DNA of 32,089 bases from Pseudomonadales bacterium. GTDB lineage: Bacteria > Pseudomonadota > Gammaproteobacteria > Pseudomonadales > Pseudohongiellaceae. A program made the position numbers and the translations under genes. The stretch covers positions 1-32,089 of the forward strand of contig JAJDYJ010000008.1 of NCBI GenBank assembly GCA_022822865.1, written 5' to 3'. Shown here piece by piece: positions 16,407 to 24,071 of the stretch (position 1 is the first letter of the stretch; every line of letters begins with the position of its first letter). The notes under the pieces are model-generated. The model saw only the letters and a list, made by a program, of their open reading frames with translations, was not told the origin of the DNA and did no database searches.

Positions 16407-16425
16407 TCCCGCAACCCCTCAACCC

Positions 16426-16475
16426 GGCGGCTTCGCCGCCCCCGACCAAAACCCCCGGCCCCGGCCGGGGGTTTT
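16426..16475 (+). terminator. hairpin terminator of RTX gene 2, with companion hairpin
   Basis: GGCGGC-TTC-GCCGCC (16426-16440) is followed by a 13-bp perfect stem beginning AAAACCCCCGGCC (16448-16475) and then TTTTGCTTTTT. A strong rho-independent terminator, matching the one behind copy 1. Confidence 0.85.
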
Positions 16476-16504
16476 GCTTTTTGGGGCCGATCATCCGGCT
16501 CGCG

Positions 16505-16625
16505 AACTATTTTCCCCGAAAACAAGGCAATTCGGCGGAATGCGACTATTTTCAACTCCGGAAGCACGGGCGCCGGGAAACGGAAAGCCCCTTCATACGC
16601 CATTCACAGGATTCGGGAGAGGAAA
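16505..16625 (+). repeat. AACTATTTTC leader, type III, copy 2
   Basis: It begins AACTATTTTCCCCGAAAAC, has an internal GACTATTTTCAACTCC at 16542-16557, and ends with GGGAGAGGAAA before the ATG at 16626. Nearly identical to 1894-2014. Confidence 0.8.
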
Positions 16626-16931
16626 ATGGACGCAAAACTTGACACTCTGGCCAGCAGCCGGAAACTGGAGAAATCGGGCATGCCGCGCCCGCAAGCCGAG
16701 GCGGCCGTTGAGGTTGTGAACGACGCAATGCGAAACCTGGTCACCAAAAAACACTTCAACGCGGAACTTGACCGGCGCTTTGCCAAGGTGGATCAGCGCT
16801 TCACCAGGCTTGAGGCGAAAATTGAGATAGCCTTCGCGAATCTCGGCAGGTCACAGGCATGGGGTTTCGTCTCCATATGCGGAATCACCATCGCTGCCTG
16901 GGCATTGCTGTTTACGGCGCTACAGTTTTGA
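16626..16931 (+). CDS. DUF1640-like small coiled-coil protein with C-terminal membrane helix
   Basis: The product is 101 residues. The N-terminus [20 protein letters not shown] matches the DUF1640/CCDC90-like opening. A coiled coil with heptad-like ELDRRFAKVDQRFTRLEAKI follows, then a C-terminal membrane segment (FVSICGITIAAWALLFTALQF). A truncated copy lies at 1819-1893 and an N-terminally short relative at 6059-6322. It follows the RTX terminator and has its own leader, so it is likely transcribed separately. Function unknown; a membrane-anchored partner of the surface system is only a guess from position. Confidence 0.75.
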   Translation: MDAKLDTLASSRKLEKSGMPRPQAEAAVEVVNDAMRNLVTKKHFNAELDRRFAKVDQRFTRLEAKIEIAFANLGRSQAWGFVSICGITIAAWALLFTALQF

Positions 16932-16954
16932 GGCGTCCCCAGGATACCCGCAAG

Positions 16955-17038
16955 AACTATTTTCCCCGTTTTCTTGGCGCGACCGCCAATCTGTGACTAA
17001 ATTTCAGTGTGGAAATTCCAAGCTCAAGGAGACGGACG
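16955..17038 (+). repeat. AACTATTTTC leader, type II, copy 2
   Basis: It begins AACTATTTTCCCCGTTTTC, contains CAATCTGTGACTAAATTTC, and ends with AAGGAG and the ATG at 17039. Homologous to 985-1070. Confidence 0.7.
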
Positions 17039-17635
17039 ATGGAAACCACATTCAACTCTATCCTCAAACACAATGTCCTCCCGGCGGCCGCGCTGTCGGT
17101 CGTGATCTATTTGCAAACCGGCACGAGCGGCGATATTCAGAACTTGCGCGACGATATCCAGGCCCTGCGCACCGAAATGGTCGAGGGTCACCAGGAGATT
17201 CGGGCCGAAATGGGCAAGGGCGACCAGGCGAACCGCGCCGAGATGACTGCCGGCTTTCAGGCGATCCGCACCGAAATGGCTGCCGGCTTTCAGGCGGTTC
17301 GCGCTGAAATGGCTGAGTCGGATCAGGCGATCCGGGCTGACATGACTGCCGGCTTCGAGGCGATTCGCGCTGAAATGGTCGAGGGCGACCAGGCCATCCG
17401 GGCTGACATGACTGCCGGCTTTGCGGCGGTTCGCGCTGAAATGGCTGAGTCGGATCAGGCGATCCGGGCTGACATGACTGCCGGCTTTGAGGCGATTCGC
17501 GCCGAAATGACGGAGTCGAACCAGGCGATTCGCGCCGACATATCTGCCCTGGGCGAGCGAATGGCGGGCGTGGAGACCCGATTGACCAGCGTCGAACGGG
17601 TACTTTACGCGAACTTCGACGCACCGCCCCAATAG
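17039..17635 (+). CDS. hendecad-repeat coiled-coil protein with N-terminal membrane segment
   Basis: The product is 198 residues. A short hydrophobic segment (VLPAAALSVVIYLQTG, about 13-28) may anchor it in the membrane with the rest on one side. Residues 45-165 are exactly eleven consecutive 11-residue units of the form (A/T)(D/E)Mxxxxx(A/E)(I/V/N)R, for example ADMTAGFEAIR and AEMAESDQAIR. They are followed by a degenerate unit and a heptad-like tail (GVETRLTSVERVLY). An 11-residue period predicts a right-handed or nearly straight coiled coil. The start is fixed by AAGGAG 7 nt upstream. The family is not recognised. A coiled-coil spacer or scaffold is plausible. Confidence 0.75.
   Translation: METTFNSILKHNVLPAAALSVVIYLQTGTSGDIQNLRDDIQALRTEMVEGHQEIRAEMGKGDQANRAEMTAGFQAIRTEMAAGFQAVRAEMAESDQAIRADMTAGFEAIRAEMVEGDQAIRADMTAGFAAVRAEMAESDQAIRADMTAGFEAIRAEMTESNQAIRADISALGERMAGVETRLTSVERVLYANFDAPPQ
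17171..17533. repeat. eleven 33-bp tandem repeats
   Basis: The repeats encode the eleven hendecads. A 66-bp higher-order unit (AEMAESDQAIR plus ADMTAGFEAIR) occurs at 17303-17368 and 17435-17500 with almost no change, which points to recent duplication. Confidence 0.88.
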
Positions 17636-17638
17636 CCG

Positions 17639-18004
17639 TTATTCCAGTTCGGGCAGGGTCTGCCGCAGGACTTCATTGCCCTGGGGGTCGAGGATGACGA
17701 TTTCGGCGGCGGTGCGCAGCGGCAGGGGGGTGCGGGCGGCCCAGAAGGAATCGTCGCTGTCGCCGACCTCGACGGGCGCCAGCGGCTCCTCGTAGACCTG
17801 CACGCCGGCGGCGTCGTAGAGAATCAGCGTGTATTCCCCGTCAACCGCCGGCGGCCGCGGTCCGCGTTCGGATAGCTGCGCCTGGCCGAGACTCCAGACG
17901 CCTTCGGCGCTGATCCCGCCCGACAGCGCCAGGCTCTGGGTCTCCACCGCTGCTGCGGCCAGCAGCGCGAAAACGCAGATTATTCGCCGGTGCAAACTGT
18001 TCAT
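17639..18004 (-). CDS. small exported protein of unknown function
   Basis: The product is 121 residues. The ATG at 18004 gives a clear signal peptide (MNSLHRRIICVFALLAAAAV); a longer frame upstream would run into sapC. The mature part (YTLILYDAAGVQVYEEPLAP, and EIVILDPQGNEVLRQTLPEL) looks like an all-beta fold. It lies 25 bp downstream of sapC on the same strand, so it is probably in that operon and may serve the cell surface. No family recognised. Confidence 0.6.
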   Translation of the reverse strand: MNSLHRRIICVFALLAAAAVETQSLALSGGISAEGVWSLGQAQLSERGPRPPAVDGEYTLILYDAAGVQVYEEPLAPVEVGDSDDSFWAARTPLPLRTAAEIVILDPQGNEVLRQTLPELE

Positions 18005-18029
18005 TCCACCAGACACCTGACTGGCGAGG

Positions 18030-18821
18030 CTACAGATTATCGAAACTGATGTTACCGGTTTCGTCGATCTCGCCGAAATCGAGTTCGGGCTCTTCGGTCT
18101 TCTTCCAGCGCCGCCGCGCAATCTCGACCAGGGCGGGCATGTGGTGGCCCGACAGCAGTTGCACGTAGGCGAGGTAGAGCGCGCCGCAATCGCGCATCGC
18201 GGCGAGGGATTCGCCGTCCAGCGTGGCCAGGCGTTCCTGGTCGATGGTGTAAATGCCTTTCACCTGAACCTGGGCGTCCTCTTCCCCTGCCGTGATTTCC
18301 CATTCCGCGATCAGTTCGAGTTCGGCCAGCTTCGTCGTGGCGCGCTCGGCCGCCACCAGGTCCGACGCATGCCGCTGCATCCGGTTCGTCAGTTCCGACA
18401 CCGCTTCGTTCAATTTTCCGTCTTCGCCGAAAAAACGCTCCCAGCCCCCGGCTTCCTCCGGAATGTCTTCGGCCTTGACGATCAGTTCGGTTTCCCCGAG
18501 CGCGCAAACCTGGTAGCGCTCGGCGTCCAGCCGCGTCATGCGCAGGGGATAGCCGAAATAGGATTCCGGCACATGCGCCGCCAGCCATTTGCCGTCTTCC
18601 CCGGCCACGAGGTTTTCGCCGTTGCGCAGACCCTGGAGCGCCACCAGCAGGAACTTGTCCTGCAACTTGATGAATCCGGCCGGCAGGCCCATGGCGGCTT
18701 TCTGCATTTCCTTCAGCCCCAGCGGCATCAGGTGGTCGCCGGCGGCGAACTGGAAGTTCGGCGGCTTGCGCCAGCGCAGACCGGCATGCGTGTTCTCGGA
18801 AATGGGTACGAGTTTGCTCAT
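18030..18821 (-). CDS. sapC: SapC-family protein
   Basis: The product is 263 residues. HAGLRWRKPPNFQFAAGDHL, EMQKAAMGLPAGFIK, VPESYFGYPLRM and the TNRMQRH segment fit the SapC family. The family was named from S-layer loci and is found near S-layer or RTX surface-protein genes in proteobacteria; its biochemical role is not settled. The ATG at 18821 follows AAGGA. Divergent from the methyltransferase gene, with a TATAAT on its strand at 18859-18864. Being within ~1.6 kb of the right RTX block is the main support for reading the RTX proteins as surface-layer components. Confidence 0.82.
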   Translation of the reverse strand: MSKLVPISENTHAGLRWRKPPNFQFAAGDHLMPLGLKEMQKAAMGLPAGFIKLQDKFLLVALQGLRNGENLVAGEDGKWLAAHVPESYFGYPLRMTRLDAERYQVCALGETELIVKAEDIPEEAGGWERFFGEDGKLNEAVSELTNRMQRHASDLVAAERATTKLAELELIAEWEITAGEEDAQVQVKGIYTIDQERLATLDGESLAAMRDCGALYLAYVQLLSGHHMPALVEIARRRWKKTEEPELDFGEIDETGNISFDNL

Positions 18822-18858
18822 GGCTTCATCCTTGCCACACAATTTTTCGGGCACGGGA

Positions 18859-18864
18859 ATTATA
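18859..18864 (-). promoter_or_regulatory. candidate -10 box for sapC
   Basis: A perfect TATAAT on the minus strand, 38 bp before the sapC ATG. No convincing -35 box; the 117-bp gap serves both divergent genes. Confidence 0.4.
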
Positions 18865-18938
18865 GACCGATTCCGCACTACCCCGTCCCGGCACGGTAGG
18901 TTAACATCCAGACCACTTCACGAACGGCGGGAAAACAA

Positions 18939-20474
18939 ATGGCGGAAAGCTGGACCTCGGGCTACGTAACGGAAGTTGGCTACCAATGGAGCTATTTCTC
19001 CGAGCTCAACCCCATGCGCGCGAAGATCGCCCTGCCTTGCAACGGCATCGCCTGTCCCGAGATACATCACGCCTGTGAACTCGGCTTCGGACAGGGCGTG
19101 AGCCTGAACATGCACGCCGCCGGCAGCGACATGGAATGGCACGGTAACGATTTCAATCCATCCCACGCCTACGTCGCCAGGGAACTGGCGGGGCATTCGG
19201 GCGCTCTCGCCCACGTCACCGATCAGTCTTTCGAGGAGTTCCGCCGGCGCGAGGACCTGCCGCAGTTCGATTACATCGGCGTACATGGCGTCTGGAGCTG
19301 GGTCTCCGACGAAAACCGGCGGGAAATCGTCGATTTCATCAAGGCGAAGCTCAAGGTCGGCGGCGTACTCTATATCAGTTACAACGTACAGCCCGGCTGG
19401 GCGGGATTCATTCCGCTGCGCAACCTGATGATGGAATATCTCGACCGGATTTCGCCCCGCGGCAAGGGCATGGCGGCGCGCATCGACGAAACGCTCGAAT
19501 TCGCCGAAAAGATGGTCGAGTCCAAACCGCTGTACGCAAGAAACTATCCTGCCGCCATAAAACGGCTGTCGGACTCGAAGACCCAGAACCGCAACTATCT
19601 GGCGCATGAATTCTTCAACCGGGACTGGCATCCCATGTCCTTTCTCGACATGGGCGGATGGCTCGACGAGGCAAAGCTCAGTTACGCCTGTGCGGCGAGT
19701 CTGCTCGAACAGCTTCCCAGCCTGACCACGACCCCGGAGCAACGCGAGTTCCTGGAAACCATTCCCGACCAGATGCTGCGCCATCAGGTGGTCGATTTCA
19801 TGACCAACCAGCAGTTCCGCCGCGATTACTGGGTTAAGGGTGTGCGCCGCCTCAATGCCGCCGAACAGATGGAGGCGTTCAACGAACTTTCGGTCGTGCT
19901 CATTCGCCACGCGGACGAGGCTTCGCTGACGATGAAAGGACCCATCGGCGAGGTCAATCTGAACGAGGAAATCTACCGACCCTTGCTGGACTTCCTGTCC
20001 GACAACAAGGTTCGCTCCATCGGCGAGATCGTTCGCAAGTTGCAATCGGACAAGCACAGCGTCGTGAATCTGCTGCAGGCGCTGCTGATTCTCATGGGCG
20101 ACAACCAGGTCGCGCCGGCAATTTCCAATCCGCCCGCGAAATTGAAGAAGCAATGCGAGCGATTGAACCGATTCATCAGGAATCGCAGCCAGGACGTCGA
20201 CGAAATCAACTTCCAGGCAAGCCCGGTGACCGGAGGCGGGATCGCCGCCAGCCGCATCGTGCAACTTTTCATGCTCGCGCTGGAAAGCAAGGCCGCAACC
20301 GACGAGGAACTGGCGCGGTTCGCCTGGCAACGCCTGTCCGCGCGCAACCAGCGGCTGGTGCAGGACGGCAAGGCGCTGGAAACCGACGAGGAAAATCTGG
20401 CCGAACTGAAGAAGCGGGCGGGAGAATTCCTCAACAAGACCCGGCCGGTTTTTTCGGCCCTTGGTATACAATGA
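18939..20474 (+). CDS. class I methyltransferase with methyltransferase-regulatory domain (protein-lysine-methyltransferase-like)
   Basis: The product is 511 residues. Motif I is ACELGFGQGVSL (about 46-57), a SAM-binding glycine loop, with the following acidic strand in WHGNDFNPSHA. VHGVWSWVSDENRREIVDFI and VGGVLYISYNVQPGWAGFIP are typical of the MethyTransf_Reg (PF10119)-type family. That family includes the Rickettsia enzymes that methylate lysines of an outer-membrane surface protein. The C-terminal half (~330-511) is helical. Placed beside sapC and near two RTX proteins, a surface protein is the natural substrate guess; Lys content of the RTX proteins is modest, so this needs testing. Confidence 0.8.
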   Translation: MAESWTSGYVTEVGYQWSYFSELNPMRAKIALPCNGIACPEIHHACELGFGQGVSLNMHAAGSDMEWHGNDFNPSHAYVARELAGHSGALAHVTDQSFEEFRRREDLPQFDYIGVHGVWSWVSDENRREIVDFIKAKLKVGGVLYISYNVQPGWAGFIPLRNLMMEYLDRISPRGKGMAARIDETLEFAEKMVESKPLYARNYPAAIKRLSDSKTQNRNYLAHEFFNRDWHPMSFLDMGGWLDEAKLSYACAASLLEQLPSLTTTPEQREFLETIPDQMLRHQVVDFMTNQQFRRDYWVKGVRRLNAAEQMEAFNELSVVLIRHADEASLTMKGPIGEVNLNEEIYRPLLDFLSDNKVRSIGEIVRKLQSDKHSVVNLLQALLILMGDNQVAPAISNPPAKLKKQCERLNRFIRNRSQDVDEINFQASPVTGGGIAASRIVQLFMLALESKAATDEELARFAWQRLSARNQRLVQDGKALETDEENLAELKKRAGEFLNKTRPVFSALGIQ

Positions 20475-20543
20475 CCGAACCAAAGTCGGGTTTTCAGCGA
20501 CAATACGTATAAAGATTTGCGGCCTGTGAGCGTCCTGAAATCG

Positions 20544-21272
20544 ATGAAAGAGTTTTCCCGCAAGATTACCCGGCGCGCGGTCCCCGCATTATTCGCCGGA
20601 CTCGCAAGCATGTTCCTGTGGACCGGACCAGCCGCGGCGCAGGATCTGGAGCTGTTCGAAGACGTCGAGCGCACCAGTCCGGGCGCCAATCAGCGCGGCG
20701 GACGCAACGCTGCGGGCAGTTCGGCCGCGCCTTCGCTAACCGAACCCGAATTCGTGCTCATCGGCTCCTCGCGCATCGGCGAGCGGCGCCGCGTGGTGCT
20801 GTCGCATCGCAGCGGCGTGACAGTGACCGTGCCCGTCGCGGCCCAGGGGCAGACTTCCATTCCGGGTTATGAGCAATTCCGCATCGTCACCAGCGAGGGC
20901 GGCAGGGTCGCGATTCAATATCCGGCAGGCAGCTCTTGCGTGGAAGCTTCCGACCGCGGCGTCAGTTGCGACGCGAGCGCCAATGTCGCCTGGCTTTCGC
21001 TGCGGCCGGCGCCGGCGCCCGAACAGTTTATCGTCGATCTCGACGCCGAACAGGAAGCGGAGCCGGATCCGGCGGGCCAGGCCCGCGACGCGCGCGAGAG
21101 CCTGGAGAGAGACCCCAACAACCCGTTCGCGCGCCTGCGCGCTGAAGCCCTCGGCCAGGACGTTCCGCCGCCGGCGCGATTCCGTCCGCGCCGGATCGAC
21201 CCATCCGAAGTGCCGCCGGGCATGCGCGTGGTTTCGACGCCGTTCGGAGACCGCCTGGTCGAAATCGACTAA
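20544..21272 (+). CDS. exported protein of unknown function
   Basis: The product is 242 residues. A signal peptide is clear (RAVPALFAGLASMFLWTGPA, with AAAQD cleavage context). The mature protein has a beta-rich domain (EFVLIGSSRIGERRRVVLSH, VTVTVPV, GYEQFRIVTSEGG) with one Cys pair, then an Asp/Pro/Arg-rich tail ending FGDRLVEID. Start uncertain: ATG 20544, GTG 20526 and TTG 20517 are in frame and none has a strong ribosome site. It follows the methyltransferase by 69 bp. No family recognised; periplasmic by inference. Confidence 0.6.
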   Translation: MKEFSRKITRRAVPALFAGLASMFLWTGPAAAQDLELFEDVERTSPGANQRGGRNAAGSSAAPSLTEPEFVLIGSSRIGERRRVVLSHRSGVTVTVPVAAQGQTSIPGYEQFRIVTSEGGRVAIQYPAGSSCVEASDRGVSCDASANVAWLSLRPAPAPEQFIVDLDAEQEAEPDPAGQARDARESLERDPNNPFARLRAEALGQDVPPPARFRPRRIDPSEVPPGMRVVSTPFGDRLVEID

Positions 21273-21283
21273 GTGTCGACAAG

Positions 21284-21339
21284 TGTCATTCCGCGCGAAG
21301 CGAACAAACCCCTGCAACTGTCATTCCGCGCGAAGCGAA
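21284..21339. repeat. 21-bp direct repeat, two copies
   Basis: TGTCATTCCGCGCGAAGCGA plus one A occurs at 21284-21304 and 21319-21339. The second copy is followed by GTCGCGGAATC, giving an imperfect inverted repeat with ATTCCGCG. It looks like a genome-wide intergenic repeat type, and lies between the exported protein and the glycosyltransferase. Confidence 0.7.
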
Positions 21340-21372
21340 GCGTAGTCGCGGAATCTCGCGGGAATTGGCCGG

Positions 21373-22218
21373 ATGACTAATTTCGCTTTGACCGTTTCGG
21401 TCGTCTGCTTTCATACTCCCCGCCGGCAAGTGCTCAACTTGCTTGACTCGCTGGCGCTTGCCTGTGAAAGAGCGCGGGTCGCTTTTCCGCTGAAGAAGAT
21501 CGAAATCGCCATTGTCGACAACAGCGACAACGGCAGCGGCGATTCCGGGGATTTCTCCCCCGAAGATTGTGCCGAACTCGCGGACTCGCCGCGGCTGCGG
21601 GGATGCGAATTGCACATGTTGCACGGCCACGGCAATCCGGGTTACGGAGCGGCGCATAACCTGGTGATTCGCGAATCCGAAGCCGAATTTCACCTGTTGC
21701 TCAATCCCGACGTCGAATTCGAGCCGGACGCGCTCCATGCCGGACTCGGCTATCTTGTCTCGAATCCCGCGGCGGTGCTGGTCAGTCCGGCCGCAAGCAA
21801 CGGGGGCGGACGGCAATATCTTTGCAAACGTTACCCATCGATCGTGGTATTGCTGTTACGCGGCCTGATTCCCGCGTTTCTGCGCGCGCCGTTCGCCCGC
21901 AAACTCGCCGTCTACGAGATGCGCGACCTGCCCGACGACCGGCCCAGCACCGGCATCCCCATCGCCAGCGGCTGCTGCATGTTGTGCAGGGGGCGCCCGT
22001 TGCGGGAAACCGGCGGTTTCGACGAGCGCTTCTTCCTTTATTTCGAGGATTTCGACTTGTCGCTGCGGCTCGGACGTCTCGGCGAACTGGCCCATGTGCC
22101 GGCCATGCGCATCCGGCACGCCGGCGGCAATGCCGCCGGCAAGGGCCTGGGCCATATCGGCATGTTCGTTCGTTCCGCCTGGCGCTTTTTCAACCTGCAT
22201 GGCTGGAGGTGGTTTTGA
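21373..22218 (+). CDS. family 2 glycosyltransferase (rhamnosyltransferase-like)
   Basis: The product is 281 residues. The GT-A nucleotide-binding pattern is visible: VSVVCFHTPRRQVLNLLDSL, IEIAIVDNSDNG, HGNPGYGAAHN, the NPDVEF metal-binding turn, and GGFDERFFLYFEDFDLSLRL with the catalytic acidic residues. This resembles WbbL-type transferases that add rhamnose to a lipid-linked sugar. No membrane segment. The next gene overlaps its stop codon, and the dTDP-rhamnose genes follow, so it probably uses dTDP-L-rhamnose or a related sugar. The donor is inferred from context. Confidence 0.85.
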   Translation: MTNFALTVSVVCFHTPRRQVLNLLDSLALACERARVAFPLKKIEIAIVDNSDNGSGDSGDFSPEDCAELADSPRLRGCELHMLHGHGNPGYGAAHNLVIRESEAEFHLLLNPDVEFEPDALHAGLGYLVSNPAAVLVSPAASNGGGRQYLCKRYPSIVVLLLRGLIPAFLRAPFARKLAVYEMRDLPDDRPSTGIPIASGCCMLCRGRPLRETGGFDERFFLYFEDFDLSLRLGRLGELAHVPAMRIRHAGGNAAGKGLGHIGMFVRSAWRFFNLHGWRWF

Positions 22219-23180
22219 CCGACGGGCAGCCAGTGCTGGTTACCGGCGCCAGCGGGTTTATCGGCCGTCATCTCTGCCGCCATTTGCTGGCAGGCGGCCG
22301 GCCCGTGCGCGGCTTCTCCCGTTCCGCGGACGAACAGGACACCCACTTTCGAGGGGACATCCTCGATCCGGAAGCGCTGGAAGCGGCCTGCGCGGGCGCC
22401 GGCGTCGTATTCCATCTCGCCGGCGCCGCCCAGACCGCGGACCGGCGCAATCCACGGGCATTGAATATCAACGTCGAAGGTACGCGCAATCTGCTCGCCG
22501 CGGCCCGCGCCGCCGGCGCAAGACGCCTGATTTTCGTCAGCAGCGCCCTGGCGGCCGAACTCGACCATGGCCAGGCGCCGGCCCGCGCCGGAGACTACGC
22601 ACGCAGCAAATGGCAAGCCGAAAGGCTCGTGCTCGAAGCGAACGGCGCAGACGGGTTGCTGACCACGGTCCTGCGCCCGGCGCCGGTTTACGGCCCCAGC
22701 ATGAAAGGCGGCATCGCGCGCATGATCCGGCTGATCCACGCCCGCCGGCTGCCGCCCTTGCCGAAACTCGACCGGGGCTTCTCCCTCGTTGGCGTCGACG
22801 ATGTCTGCCGCGCCGCGATTCTCGCCTCGGAAAGCCTGCTCGCCCCCGGCCAATGCTGGCTGCTGACCGATCTGCAACGCTACACCGCCAATGCGGTCGA
22901 GCAGGCAATCTACGATGCGCTCGGACGGAAAAAACCCGGCTGGCGCACGCCTGCTATGGTATTCTTCGCCGCGTCCGCCATGTTGCAACTCGGACGCCTT
23001 GCCGGCTGGAAACAGGCCGAGTCGGGCCTGCAAACCTGGCGCAACCTGACGAGCGAACGCACCTGGCAGGCCCAGGACATCTTCGAGGAACTCGATTTCC
23101 GGCCCTCCGGCGTCTTGTATGAGAAACTGCCGGAAATCATTCGGGATCTGACTGGACAGCAACCCGCCCCGCGGGAGTAA
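22215..23180 (+). CDS. NAD-dependent epimerase/dehydratase (extended SDR)
   Basis: The product is 321 residues. The Rossmann motif [37 protein letters not shown], the catalytic SSA and YARSK, and LRPAPVYGP mark an extended short-chain dehydrogenase acting on nucleotide sugars. The TTG at 22215 is the chosen start: it overlaps the upstream TGA and has GGAGG 5 nt before it, whereas the GTG at 22209 overlaps the ribosome site. Co-transcribed with the glycosyltransferase and rmlA (2-bp gap). The exact sugar is not predictable; UDP-hexose 4-epimerase-like proteins of O-antigen clusters are the nearest type. Confidence 0.82.
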   Translation: MTDGQPVLVTGASGFIGRHLCRHLLAGGRPVRGFSRSADEQDTHFRGDILDPEALEAACAGAGVVFHLAGAAQTADRRNPRALNINVEGTRNLLAAARAAGARRLIFVSSALAAELDHGQAPARAGDYARSKWQAERLVLEANGADGLLTTVLRPAPVYGPSMKGGIARMIRLIHARRLPPLPKLDRGFSLVGVDDVCRAAILASESLLAPGQCWLLTDLQRYTANAVEQAIYDALGRKKPGWRTPAMVFFAASAMLQLGRLAGWKQAESGLQTWRNLTSERTWQAQDIFEELDFRPSGVLYEKLPEIIRDLTGQQPAPRE

Positions 23181-23182
23181 AA

Positions 23183-24058
23183 ATGACCAAAGGCATTATT
23201 CTCGCGGGTGGCGCCGGCAGCCGGCTGTATCCGATCACGACGACCATCAGCAAGCAGTTGCTGCCCATCTACGACAAGCCGATGATCTACTATCCGCTGT
23301 CGACACTGATGCAATCGGGCATTCGCGAGATTCTGCTCATCACCACGCCGCGCGACCGCGAGGCCTTTCACAAATTGCTCGGCGACGGCAGCGCCTGGGG
23401 CATCTCGATCGACTACGCCGAACAGCCGCGCCCGGAAGGCCTGGCCCAGGCCTTTCTCATCGGCGAGGAATTCATCGGCGACAGCCGTGTCTGCCTGATC
23501 CTCGGCGATAACATCTTCTACGGCAACCGCATCGAGGACACCTTGACCAATGCCGTCGCCCAGGACAACGGCGCCAGCATCTTCGCCTATTACGTGCAGG
23601 ATCCGGAGCGCTATGGCGTGGTCGTGCTCGACGAGAACAACCGCGCGATCGACCTGGAGGAAAAACCCGCCCGGCCCAAGTCCCATTACGCCGTTACCGG
23701 GCTTTACATGTACGACGACAAGGTCGTCGACGTCGCCAAGTCGATCCGCCCGTCGGCGCGCGGCGAACTCGAAATCACCGACCTCAACAGGATCTATCTC
23801 CAGCGCGGCGAATTGCAGGTGGAACTGTTCGACCGCGGCACCGCCTGGCTCGATACCGGCACCACCCAGTCGCTGCTCGACGCGGCCAATTTCATCCGCG
23901 TGCTCGAAGACCGCCAGGGCCTGAAGATCGGCTGTCCCGAAGAGATCGCCTGGCGTCAGGGTTTCATCGGCGACGCGCAGTTCGAGCGATTGGCCGAGGA
24001 CCACATCAACAGCGGCTACGGCCAGTATCTGCTGGAATTGCTCCGGGAATCACCATGA
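23183..24058 (+). CDS. rmlA: glucose-1-phosphate thymidylyltransferase
   Basis: The product is 291 residues, the usual RmlA length. It joins dTTP and glucose-1-phosphate to give dTDP-glucose, the first step to dTDP-L-rhamnose. The signature [19 protein letters not shown] is followed by [40 protein letters not shown] and [13 protein letters not shown]. The glycine loop has Ser where most have Thr (GxGSRL), a tolerated change. It starts 2 bp after the previous stop, so it is translationally linked. Confidence 0.96.
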   Translation: MTKGIILAGGAGSRLYPITTTISKQLLPIYDKPMIYYPLSTLMQSGIREILLITTPRDREAFHKLLGDGSAWGISIDYAEQPRPEGLAQAFLIGEEFIGDSRVCLILGDNIFYGNRIEDTLTNAVAQDNGASIFAYYVQDPERYGVVVLDENNRAIDLEEKPARPKSHYAVTGLYMYDDKVVDVAKSIRPSARGELEITDLNRIYLQRGELQVELFDRGTAWLDTGTTQSLLDAANFIRVLEDRQGLKIGCPEEIAWRQGFIGDAQFERLAEDHINSGYGQYLLELLRESP

Positions 24059-24071
24059 AGGTCGACTCGCA

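Larger units (their letters stand above)
12873..16684 (+). repeat. right arm of the large inverted duplication
   Basis: Counterpart of 1835-5850 in inverted orientation, with 7.0 kb between the arms. This arm keeps an intact small coiled-coil gene after the terminator and is probably closer to the original arrangement. Confidence 0.85.

Noticed and set aside
17171..17533. CRISPR-like regular repeats
   Set aside because: The 33-bp units are contiguous without spacers and encode a perfect hendecad protein, and no cas genes are present.
18918..20483. 521-codon frame antisense to the methyltransferase
   Set aside because: No recognisable domain; the opposite strand carries clear methyltransferase motifs.
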